Assembly (NCBI GenBank): GCA_000434115.1
Contig: FR894008.1
Span: forward strand, 10,931-16,014
Direction of reading: 5' to 3'
Length of the DNA: 5,084 bases
Origin: Roseburia sp. CAG:309
GTDB taxonomy: Bacteria; Bacillota; Clostridia; Lachnospirales; Lachnospiraceae
Below the pieces are notes generated by a model. That model did no database searches and was not told the DNA's origin. It was given only the letters and a program-made list of their open reading frames with translations. Below, piece by piece: positions 1-5,084 of the stretch (positions are counted from its first letter, which is position 1; every line of letters starts with the position of its first letter). The translations under genes were made by a program, and so were the position numbers.

Positions 1-1
1 A

Positions 2-292
2 GAAGAACTATCACAGGTAATGCGTGGGTATATGAAACGTTTTTTGTATACCGGGAATCCGAACACGACCGAAGAAGATCTGGTACAACAGCCGCTTTGG
101 AAGACGTGGAGCCGGCAGAAACACGCAGAACGGATTATGACATTTTCAGCAACCTGTACGAAAGCACAGGCGAAAATGACAAATCAATATATCAATCGGG
201 CAAAAGTAAAACGCCAGATGCGGAGAAAATTATCAAAGCGGGCATACAAATTATTGAAAAACCGTATATTGAACAATAGATTCTTCGCATAG
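2..292 (+). CDS. C-terminal fragment, probable type-B carboxylesterase (5' end outside window)
   Basis: Only the last 96 codons are visible; the reading frame enters from before the window and ends at a TAG. Seen: a run LSxxMxxYxxxF, then TGNPN (visible residues 17-21), PLWKTW (31-36) and RIMTFSA (44-50). In order and spacing this is the usual ending of the carboxylesterase type B family (alpha/beta hydrolases that cleave carboxylic esters), where 'F..TG.PN' is followed by 'LP.W..W' and 'M.F'. The catalytic Ser, Glu/Asp and His would lie upstream and cannot be checked. Odd: there is no acidic residue after visible residue 43, and residues 65-96 carry 13 Lys/Arg. A second frame (1-279) is also open throughout, so a frameshift or a different gene cannot be excluded. 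I prefer this frame because of the family-like motifs. The stop is 42 bases before murE, with no terminator-like hairpin between, so read-through into murE is possible. Confidence 0.55.
   Translation, partial: EELSQVMRGYMKRFLYTGNPNTTEEDLVQQPLWKTWSRQKHAERIMTFSATCTKAQAKMTNQYINRAKVKRQMRRKLSKRAYKLLKNRILNNRFFA
254..282 (+). promoter_or_regulatory. Possible weak sigma-A promoter for murE
   Basis: TTGAAA (254-259, 5 of 6 to TTGACA) is followed after 17 bases by TAGATT (277-282, 4 of 6 to TATAAT). It lies inside the 3' end of the upstream gene and would start transcription near 289, giving a leader of about 45 bases. Such matches arise often by chance in A/T-rich DNA, so murE could equally be read from upstream. 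Confidence 0.25.
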
Positions 293-322
293 GGCAGTCA
301 CATTGGCGCAGACGTGTCAGAC

Positions 323-328
323 AGGAGG
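323..328 (+). promoter_or_regulatory. Shine-Dalgarno site that fixes the murE start
   Basis: AGGAGG lies 6 bases before the ATG at 335. An in-frame GTG at 314 would add seven residues, but it lies upstream of this site and its extension has no family match. The ATG at 335 is therefore the start. Confidence 0.85.
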
Positions 329-334
329 CAGATT

Positions 335-1822
335 ATGAAACTGGAACAGGTTCTTGCAGAGGTAAACTACGAAGTGCTTCAAGGCTCACTCGACAAAGAG
401 GTGGCAGACATCGCTTACGATTCGCGGAAAGTGAAAAAAAATGTGATGTTTGTAGCAATCGAAGGTACAGTTGTAGATGGACACAAATTTATCGATGGTG
501 CCATCGCACAGGGAGCGGGGGTTGTCGTTGTTGAAAAACGTGTGGAAGTGGCAGATTCGGATGTTACCGTTATTTTGGTAAAAAATGGGAGAGAAGCATT
601 GAGCTTGATGTCGGCAGCGTATTTTGGTTATCCGGCAAAGAAAATGATCACCATCGGAATTACGGGAACAAAGGGAAAATCAACAACCGAAAATATGATC
701 CGTGATATCATTGAAAAATCCGGAAAGACCGTCGGCATTATCGGAACGATCGGTGCGTTTATGAATGGAAAAACGGTGGTAACCGAAAATACCACACCGG
801 AATCCTATGAACTCCAGAAATTGTTTGCCATGATGGTTGAAAATGGCTGTGAATATATGGCGATGGAGGTTTCTTCGCAGGGGATCAAGATGGACCGTGT
901 CGCCGGAATTGAATTTGATTATGGGGTATTTACCAATATTTCTCCGGATCACATCGGACCGGGAGAGCACAAAGATTTTGCGGAATATCTTTCCTGCAAG
1001 GCAAAACTGTTTGAACACTGCAAAGTGGGAATCATCAACAAAGACGACCCACATTACGAGGATATTGTTAAAAATGCAACCTGTAAAATTCTTACCTTTG
1101 GTGTCGAGAAAGATGCCGACGTAAAGGGAAGCAGCATTGAACATGTGACGCAGGGCGGCGATCTGTCCATGAAATTCCATGCGTCAGGACTTTTGGAAGG
1201 CGACGTTGTGGTCGGACTTCCGGGACGTTTTAACATTTACAATGCCCTGTGTGCTGCCTGCACGGGAGTGGCATTGAAGATGCCGAAAGAAGTGATCCTG
1301 CACGCGCTGGAGCACGTCAAAGTGCGCGGTCGTGTAGAGGCAATGCCGGTATCCGATGAATTTTCCGTATTGATCGATTTTGCTCACAATGGGGTAAGCG
1401 CGGAAAGTGTGCTTTCTACACTTAGAGAATACAAGCCAAACCGCATTATCGCTGTATTTGGCTGTGGTGGAAACCGAAGCAAAGTACGTCGCTACGAGAT
1501 GGGAGAAGTCATCGGAAAGATGTCAGAACTTGCCATCATCACAAGTGACAATCCACGCCGTGAAGACGTGATGGATATTATCGAAGACATCAAAGTGGGA
1601 ATGGCAAAAAGCGATGGAAACTATGTTGTGATCCCGGATCGGGAAGAAGCGGTCGCATATGCGCTTGAACATGCCGAAAAAGGGGATATGATCGTGCTTC
1701 TTGGAAAAGGTCACGAAGAATATCAGGAGATCAACGGAGTGAAGCATCATTACAGCGAACGAGAAGCGATTGTTCACGGAATGAAAAAAATATATGGAAA
1801 AGACTTTACATATCTGTTATAA
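335..1822 (+). CDS. murE: MurE-family Mur ligase, UDP-MurNAc-tripeptide synthetase type (divergent)
   Basis: A 495-residue cytoplasmic ATP-dependent ligase of the length usual for MurE, which adds the third stem-peptide residue to UDP-MurNAc-L-Ala-D-Glu. Domains in order: N-terminal UDP-binding domain with DSRKV (29-33) and FVAIEG...DGHKFI (39-53); central ATPase domain with P-loop GITGTKGKST (108-117), TTPE (153-156), EVSSQG (178-183), NISPDH (201-206) and the probable carbamylated lysine K222; C-terminal domain with GRFN.YN (297-303), RGRVE (331-335), DFAHNG (348-353), FGCGGNR (375-381), DNPRRE (405-410) and GKGHEEYQ (457-464). DNPR is the signature of meso-diaminopimelate-adding MurE, as against lysine-adding enzymes. 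Departures from textbook MurE: GTKGKS for GTNGKT, SSQG for SSHA, DFAHNG for DYAHTPD, and HYSERE for the usual FDDRE. It lies outside any division/cell-wall cluster visible here. It may be the housekeeping MurE of this lineage or a paralogue with another acceptor. Family certain, substrate inferred. Confidence 0.88.
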   Translation: MKLEQVLAEVNYEVLQGSLDKEVADIAYDSRKVKKNVMFVAIEGTVVDGHKFIDGAIAQGAGVVVVEKRVEVADSDVTVILVKNGREALSLMSAAYFGYPAKKMITIGITGTKGKSTTENMIRDIIEKSGKTVGIIGTIGAFMNGKTVVTENTTPESYELQKLFAMMVENGCEYMAMEVSSQGIKMDRVAGIEFDYGVFTNISPDHIGPGEHKDFAEYLSCKAKLFEHCKVGIINKDDPHYEDIVKNATCKILTFGVEKDADVKGSSIEHVTQGGDLSMKFHASGLLEGDVVVGLPGRFNIYNALCAACTGVALKMPKEVILHALEHVKVRGRVEAMPVSDEFSVLIDFAHNGVSAESVLSTLREYKPNRIIAVFGCGGNRSKVRRYEMGEVIGKMSELAIITSDNPRREDVMDIIEDIKVGMAKSDGNYVVIPDREEAVAYALEHAEKGDMIVLLGKGHEEYQEINGVKHHYSEREAIVHGMKKIYGKDFTYLL

Positions 1823-1823
1823 T
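1795..1823 (+). promoter_or_regulatory. Extended -10 sigma-A promoter for the FliD-like gene, overlapping the murE stop
   Basis: A perfect TATAAT (1818-1823) is preceded by TG plus one base (1815-1817), an extended -10. TGGAAA (1795-1800, 4 of 6 to TTGACA) lies 17 bases upstream. The -10 box contains the murE stop codon (TAA, 1820-1822). Predicted start is near 1830, leaving a leader of about 50 bases before the ATG at 1879. This suggests the FliD-like gene is a separate transcription unit. Confidence 0.55.
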
Positions 1824-1832
1824 AGACGATAA
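1807..1832 (+). promoter_or_regulatory. Possible sigma-28 (FliA/SigD)-like flagellar promoter
   Basis: TACA (1807-1810) is followed after 14 bases by GACGATAA (1825-1832). The known sigma-28 pattern is TAAA, about 15 bases, GCCGATAA. The match is 3 of 4 and 7 of 8, with a spacer one base short. It overlaps the sigma-A-like promoter above, so the two readings compete. It is weighted up only because the gene downstream resembles a flagellar protein. Confidence 0.25.
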
Positions 1833-1862
1833 TAGGTATAGAAGGAACGATGTATGAAATCG

Positions 1863-1869
1863 AAAGGAG
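1863..1869 (+). promoter_or_regulatory. Shine-Dalgarno site of the FliD-like gene
   Basis: AAAGGAG ends 9 bases before the ATG at 1879 and supports that start. No in-frame alternative start with a ribosome site lies upstream. Confidence 0.7.
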
Positions 1870-1878
1870 TCGATCATT

Positions 1879-2601
1879 ATGAATGTTAGTATGAATTCAA
1901 TGATAGCAAATACATTATTTGGTTCGAAGTCAAGCATTTCCGCCGGCAGTTTTTTGTCTGCCTCGAATTTTGGAGATCTCAGTCTGATGCGGAGCGGTGT
2001 TTATACGAAGATGCTCAAATCGTATTATGCAAAACAGACATCTTCGACAGACAAGACGAGCAGTTCCGGTAAAAAGAACAGCTCATCGGAAGATTATATG
2101 AATACGATCAGTGAGAAACTCAACAATCTGAAGACATCGACAAGTGATGAGGCACTGTCCGGTATCAAGAGCGGAGCAGATCAGATGAAAAAAGCAGCGG
2201 ATGCCGTGACAGCGATAGATTATGATAAGACATCCGGAGATGCCGTTTACAGCAAGGTGAAAGATCTGGTAAATACTTACAATTCACTCGTAAAACAGAC
2301 GGGAAAAAGTGATCTGGTAAGCATTTCGCAGAGCCGGACATGGATGGTAAATGATACAAAAGCACGAGAAGCGCAGTGGAATAAGATTGGTATTACGATC
2401 GGAGATGATCACACACTTACCATTGATGAAAAGAAGTTCAAAGAAGCTTCTACAAGTGATATTAAGAACTTCCTCAGCGGATCATCGGGATACGCTTCCC
2501 GCTTATCGACGAAAGCAAGCGGATTTTATCAGCTGGCATCCAATCAGCTCACATTGAGTTCCGGATCTTCGTTGTATAATAAGTATGGACTTTTAGGGTA
2601 A
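1879..2601 (+). CDS. FliD/flagellar-cap-like protein of unknown function
   Basis: A 240-residue protein. Seen: an N-terminal segment ending in DLSLMRSGVYTKMLKSYYAK (33-52); a low-complexity Ser/Thr/Lys linker (53-71); a probably helical region (72-140) containing NTYNSLVKQ (132-140); then WNKIGITIGDDHTLTIDEKKF (167-187), with KEASTSDIKNFLSG (188-201) and a helical, Ser-rich tail. The pattern 'IGI.....TL.IDE.KFKEA....I..FLSG..G.A..L' resembles the C-terminal region of FliD, the filament cap. FliD itself is normally about twice as long or more, so this is not a full cap protein. It has no cysteine, about 19% serine, and no signal peptide or membrane segment. That composition is typical of proteins exported through the flagellar type III apparatus, although export is inference only. 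It has its own promoter upstream and no functional link to its neighbours. It could also be a cell-surface or filament-associated accessory protein. Confidence 0.6.
   Translation: MNVSMNSMIANTLFGSKSSISAGSFLSASNFGDLSLMRSGVYTKMLKSYYAKQTSSTDKTSSSGKKNSSSEDYMNTISEKLNNLKTSTSDEALSGIKSGADQMKKAADAVTAIDYDKTSGDAVYSKVKDLVNTYNSLVKQTGKSDLVSISQSRTWMVNDTKAREAQWNKIGITIGDDHTLTIDEKKFKEASTSDIKNFLSGSSGYASRLSTKASGFYQLASNQLTLSSGSSLYNKYGLLG
2554..2580 (+). promoter_or_regulatory. Possible promoter for the rsmE operon inside the FliD-like gene
   Basis: A perfect TATAAT (2575-2580) has TTGAGT (2554-2559, 4 of 6) upstream, but the spacer is only 15 bases, shorter than the optimum of 17. Transcription would start near 2587 and give a leader of roughly 113 bases containing the hairpin at 2645-2673. 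Plausible but weak. Confidence 0.3.
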
Positions 2602-2612
2602 GTTATCTTTTT

Positions 2613-2662
2613 GGAGGACAACATTCATTTTCATGAAGAGTTATGAGCACAGGCATGAATAA
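2613..2662 (+). other. Orphan Shine-Dalgarno and nine-codon mini-ORF in the rsmE leader
   Basis: GGAGGA (2613-2618) is followed by ATG at 2633 and the mini-ORF MKSYEHRHE, ending in TAA at 2660-2662. The spacing from GGAGG to the ATG is 15 bases, longer than optimal, so translation is uncertain. The coding part runs into the left arm of the hairpin at 2645-2673, and the stop codon lies in its loop. A translating ribosome would therefore open or mask the hairpin. This is the geometry of a leader peptide, but the peptide has no run of a single amino acid that would name an effector. Confidence 0.25.
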
Positions 2663-2673
2663 TGCTTGTGCTC
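2645..2673 (+). terminator. 12-bp hairpin between the FliD-like gene and rsmE, terminator- or attenuator-like
   Basis: Left arm GAGCACAGGCAT (2645-2656), loop GAATA (2657-2661), right arm ATGCTTGTGCTC (2662-2673). All twelve positions pair, with one G-U wobble. Only three T follow (2674-2676) before GCGG, so it is a poor intrinsic terminator by itself. It may partly end the FliD-like transcript, act as an attenuator for rsmE, or protect an RNA end. The rsmE Shine-Dalgarno starts 15 bases after its base and is not sequestered. Confidence 0.45.
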
Positions 2674-2687
2674 TTTGCGGTAAATAT

Positions 2688-2692
2688 GGAGG
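2688..2692 (+). promoter_or_regulatory. Shine-Dalgarno site that fixes the GTG start of rsmE
   Basis: GGAGG lies 7 bases before GTG at 2700. The in-frame ATG at 2643 would add 19 residues encoded across the hairpin and this very site. The added residues do not resemble RsmE, which normally begins with a short 'M.RFFV'-like stretch. Confidence 0.8.
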
Positions 2693-2699
2693 AAATAAC

Positions 2700-3443
2700 G
2701 TGTATCATTTTTTTGTGCCACTTGAGCAGATCGGGGAGGGACATGCACAGATTACCGGAGATGATGTGAACCACATTGCCAATGTACTGCGCATGAAAGA
2801 AGGCGAAAAATTTGTCATATCGGCAGGACGTGGTGTGGATTATCTCTGTGCCATCGAATCCTTTCAGCCGGAGCGCATTGAGGTTGTGATTGAAGAAGAA
2901 CGACCGGTGCAGACAGAACTGCCGGCAAAACTGGTATTGTTTCAGGCACTTCCCAAAGCGGACAAGATGGAATGGATCATACAAAAAGCGGTGGAACTCG
3001 GAGCCTATGAGATTGTGCCGGTACGGACAAAACGCGCTGTGGTAAAACTGGATGAAAAGAAGGCGGCAAAAAAGGTGAGCCGCTGGCAGACGATCGCAGA
3101 GGCGGCAGCAAAGCAGAGTGGAAGAGGAATTATCCCGGAAGTGCACGAAGTGGTAGATTTTGGGAAAGCCCTGGAAATGGCAGGGGAATTGGAAAAAAAT
3201 GTAATCCCTTATGAATTGTTTGACGATATGAAAACGACAAAAAAGGTGCTGGAAAATATCACGGATGCTGCGGAGATTGGCATATTTATCGGACCGGAAG
3301 GCGGATTTGAGCGCGGAGAAGTCGAACGCGCGATGCAGCAGGGAATTGAGCCGATTTCTCTTGGAAAGCGGATTTTACGAACCGAGACGGCAGGACTGGC
3401 ATTGTTGTCCGTCATGATGTTTCGCATGGAAGAAAATAAGTGA
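2700..3443 (+). CDS. rsmE: 16S rRNA (uracil1498-N3)-methyltransferase RsmE
   Basis: A 247-residue SPOUT-class methyltransferase, of usual family length, that uses S-adenosylmethionine to methylate N3 of U1498 in 16S rRNA of the 30S subunit. Seen in order: start with YHFFVP (2-7), then an N-terminal PUA-like RNA-binding part with HIANVLRMKEGE (25-36); QKAVELGAYEIVPV (95-108); RWQTIAEAAAKQSGR (128-142); the knotted S-adenosylmethionine site with IGPEGGF (197-203); and LGKRILRTETA (221-231). All hallmark motifs are present and intact. The GTG start is chosen from the ribosome site and family alignment. In many Firmicutes rsmE follows prmA (L11 methyltransferase); here the FliD-like gene stands in that place. 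The stop is 11 bases before the cysteine desulfurase start, so the two are almost certainly co-transcribed. Confidence 0.95.
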   Translation: MYHFFVPLEQIGEGHAQITGDDVNHIANVLRMKEGEKFVISAGRGVDYLCAIESFQPERIEVVIEEERPVQTELPAKLVLFQALPKADKMEWIIQKAVELGAYEIVPVRTKRAVVKLDEKKAAKKVSRWQTIAEAAAKQSGRGIIPEVHEVVDFGKALEMAGELEKNVIPYELFDDMKTTKKVLENITDAAEIGIFIGPEGGFERGEVERAMQQGIEPISLGKRILRTETAGLALLSVMMFRMEENK

Positions 3444-3454
3444 GGAAATAGAAA

Positions 3455-4618
3455 ATGGAAGCATATTTAGATAATGCGGCTACGACGAAAGCATTTCCGG
3501 AAGTGGCAGAGTTAGTGACAAAAGTGATGTGTGAGGATTATGGAAATCCTTCCTCCCTGCACGGAAAAGGAGTGGAGGCGGAAAGGTATATCCGCGAAGC
3601 GGCAGATGCGATTGCAGCGACCTTGAAATGCAAACGAAAAAATATTATATTTACGTCCGGCGGAACGGAAAGCAACAATCAGGCATTGATTGGAACCGCA
3701 CTTGCCAATCAACGGCGTGGCAAACATATTATTACGACCTGTTTTGAACATGCGGCAGTGTATGAACCGTGTCTGTATCTGGAGCAGCAGTTTGGCTTTG
3801 AAGTAACCTACCTTCCGGTGGATGCGATGGGACATATTTCGCTGGAGGAGCTGAAGAAAGTGCTTCGCCCGGATACGATCCTCGTTTCCACGATGATGGT
3901 AAACAATGAGATCGGTTCCGTTCTCGACATTGAGGGGATCGGAAAGACCATAAAAGAATATGATCCGGCAATTCTGTTTCATGTGGATGCGATTCAGGCA
4001 TATGGGAAAATGAAGATCGCACCGGCAAAGTTAAAAATAGATCTTCTTTCGGTCAGCGGACACAAAATCCACGGGCCCAAGGGAACCGGATTTTTATATG
4101 TGGCAGATGGGGTAAAAATGCACCCGATCATTCACGGAGGCGGCCAGCAGAACGGACGGCGTTCCGGAACCCAGAATGTGCCGGGGATTGCCGGACTGGG
4201 ACTGGCAGCAAAGAAGATGTATGAAGATCATTCTGCCAAAGTGGAAAAGATGTATGTATTGAAAACGCATCTCATTCAAAGACTGGAAAAAATTGACAAA
4301 GCAACAGTTCATGCGGTCACACCGGAATTACGGGAATGTGCGCCCCATGTTGTCAGTGCAAGTTTTGAAGGAGTAGGAAGTGAGGTGCTGCTTCATGCAC
4401 TGGAAGACCGCGGTGTCTATGTGTCTTCCGGCTCCGCCTGCTCTTCCAATCATCCGGGAATCAGCTCGACGCTGCAGGCGATCGGGGTGCCGGACAAGCT
4501 GTTGGAATCGACGATACGATTTAGTTTTTCAGTTTATACTACAATTGAAGAATTAGATTATACAGTGGAACAATTAAAAGAATTATTGCCGGTGTTACGG
4601 CGTTATGTTAGAAGATAA
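3455..4618 (+). CDS. nifS: Cysteine desulfurase, NifS/IscS family (likely sulfur donor to ThiI)
   Basis: A 387-residue cytosolic pyridoxal-phosphate enzyme that converts L-cysteine to L-alanine and leaves a persulfide on its own cysteine. Seen: YLDNAATT (4-11), NPSSLHGKG (31-39), the cofactor phosphate site TSGGTESNN (67-75), FEHAA with H99 stacking on the cofactor, NNEIGS (150-155), HVDAIQ with D178 and Q181, the Schiff-base lysine K204 in SGHKIHGPKG (201-210), GGGQQNGRRSGTQNV (228-242), and the catalytic C329 in SSGSACSS (324-331). All key residues are present. Its Shine-Dalgarno (GAGGA, 3442-3446) overlaps the rsmE stop codon, and the next gene, thiI, begins 14 bases after its stop. This position suggests a dedicated ThiI partner, like the NifZ-ThiI pair of Bacillus subtilis, rather than the iron-sulfur cluster IscS/SufS enzyme; no iscU or suf gene is nearby. 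The partner role is inferred. Confidence 0.93.
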   Translation: MEAYLDNAATTKAFPEVAELVTKVMCEDYGNPSSLHGKGVEAERYIREAADAIAATLKCKRKNIIFTSGGTESNNQALIGTALANQRRGKHIITTCFEHAAVYEPCLYLEQQFGFEVTYLPVDAMGHISLEELKKVLRPDTILVSTMMVNNEIGSVLDIEGIGKTIKEYDPAILFHVDAIQAYGKMKIAPAKLKIDLLSVSGHKIHGPKGTGFLYVADGVKMHPIIHGGGQQNGRRSGTQNVPGIAGLGLAAKKMYEDHSAKVEKMYVLKTHLIQRLEKIDKATVHAVTPELRECAPHVVSASFEGVGSEVLLHALEDRGVYVSSGSACSSNHPGISSTLQAIGVPDKLLESTIRFSFSVYTTIEELDYTVEQLKELLPVLRRYVRR

Positions 4619-4632
4619 GAAAAGAGGTAATC

Positions 4633-5084
4633 ATGGTAAAAGCATTTTTGATCAAATATTCCGAAATCGGAATTAAAGGAAAAAACCGTTACATTTTTGA
4701 GGATGCCCTGCGCGACCGCGTGATTGAAAAACTGGCACGCTGCGAAGGCGAATTTTTAGTGGAAAAAGAAAATGGACGCATCTATGTGGAAGCCAAAAGC
4801 GAGTTTGATTTTGACGAAGTGATCGAGAATTTAACCAAATGTTTTGGTATCGCGCATATCTGCCCGGTTGTTCTCGTGGAAGATAAGACCTTTGACACGG
4901 TCTGCAAAGAACTTCTGGAACACATGAAAGAGGAACTCGGAGACAAGCCATTTACGTTTAAAGTCTTTGCGAAAAGAAGTGACAAAAGCTATGCAATGAC
5001 AAGCCCGGAGATCTGCCGTGCGGCGGGAGAATATATCCTTGACCATATGCCAAATGCGTCGGTGGATGTACACCACCCGGAAGT
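4633..5084 (+). CDS. thiI: tRNA 4-thiouridine synthetase ThiI, N-terminal part (truncated by window end)
   Basis: An open frame of 150 complete codons runs off the window, so no stop is seen. ThiI adenylates U8 of tRNA with ATP and inserts sulfur from a cysteine desulfurase persulfide to give 4-thiouridine; in some bacteria it also supplies sulfur for the thiamine thiazole. Seen: the N-terminal ferredoxin-like part with LIKYSEIGIKGKNR (6-19), then the start of the THUMP tRNA-binding domain (from about residue 60), including FKVFAKRSDKSYAMTSPEI (109-127) and the following AAGEYIL (130-136). These are strong family hallmarks. The ATP-pyrophosphatase domain, its active cysteine and any rhodanese domain lie outside the window. 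A ribosome site AGAGG (4623-4627) precedes the ATG by 5 bases. The gap to the desulfurase stop is 14 bases, so it is an operon partner of that gene. Confidence 0.93.
   Translation, partial: MVKAFLIKYSEIGIKGKNRYIFEDALRDRVIEKLARCEGEFLVEKENGRIYVEAKSEFDFDEVIENLTKCFGIAHICPVVLVEDKTFDTVCKELLEHMKEELGDKPFTFKVFAKRSDKSYAMTSPEICRAAGEYILDHMPNASVDVHHPE

Noticed and set aside
1..279. Alternative open frame on the + strand across the first 279 bases (with an ATG at 97)
   Set aside because: It has no recognisable family motif and no good ribosome site at the internal ATG, while the other frame shows carboxylesterase-like motifs. It is kept only as an alternative in the first feature and finding.
680..1180. 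166-codon minus-strand ORF inside murE
   Set aside because: It lies wholly antisense to a well-supported Mur ligase; the translation is Phe/His/Arg-rich and resembles no family, as expected of a shadow frame.
2645..2673. The inverted repeat as a riboswitch, T-box or transposon end
   Set aside because: It is a single simple stem-loop. No conserved T-box or riboswitch core sequence is present, there is no second copy in the window, and there is no transposase.
2631..3146. 171-codon minus-strand ORF opposite rsmE
   Set aside because: It is antisense to conserved RsmE motifs and its translation has low-quality composition with many Cys, His and Phe; no ribosome site or promoter was seen.
3512..3982. 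156-codon minus-strand ORF opposite the cysteine desulfurase
   Set aside because: It is a shadow of a gene with all catalytic residues intact on the + strand, with no supporting motif.
4673..5076. Three minus-strand ORFs opposite the thiI start
   Set aside because: The + strand frame from 4633 is open to the window end and matches ThiI; the antisense translations show no family features.
1..5084. CRISPR array, tRNA, rRNA, mobile element or defence system
   Set aside because: No regularly spaced repeats, no tRNA-like cloverleaf, no transposase, integrase or recognised defence gene was seen on either strand.

Overview
The window looks like chromosomal DNA of a low-to-mid G+C Firmicute, most likely a Clostridia/Lachnospiraceae-type gut anaerobe. 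This rests on strong purine-rich Shine-Dalgarno sites, mixed A/T- and G/C-ending codons, a ThiI of the Firmicute type, a meso-diaminopimelate-type MurE homologue, and a flagellin/FliD-like secreted protein. The taxon is inferred from style, not from a marker gene. All recognisable genes lie on the + strand, and coding density is high.

Layout. (1) 2-292: 3' end of a gene whose visible part resembles the C-terminus of a type-B carboxylesterase, followed by a very basic tail. (2) 335-1822: a complete MurE-family Mur ligase with several departures from textbook MurE motifs. (3) 1879-2601: a 240-residue, cysteine-free, serine-rich protein whose C-terminal half resembles the FliD (flagellar cap) C-terminal region. 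It has its own strong promoter, which overlaps the murE stop codon, and a possible sigma-28-like (motility) promoter. (4) 2602-2699: a leader with an orphan Shine-Dalgarno, a nine-codon mini-ORF and a 12-bp hairpin. (5) 2700-3443, 3455-4618 and 4633 to the window end: a tight cluster of rsmE (16S rRNA m3U1498 methyltransferase), a NifS/IscS-type cysteine desulfurase and thiI (truncated by the window edge). The gaps are 11 and 14 bases.

How the genes work together. The last three genes look like one operon concerned with RNA modification. RsmE methylates 16S rRNA. The cysteine desulfurase makes a persulfide from L-cysteine, and ThiI uses it to make 4-thiouridine in tRNA (and in some organisms the thiamine thiazole sulfur). 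The Mur ligase belongs to peptidoglycan synthesis or a related peptide-ligation step. The FliD-like protein seems functionally unrelated to its neighbours.

I see no CRISPR array, tRNA, rRNA, insertion sequence, defence gene or phage gene. No clearly new multi-gene system is visible. The items most worth a second look are the orphan FliD-like protein with its promoter region, the divergent Mur ligase motifs, and the structured leader before rsmE.
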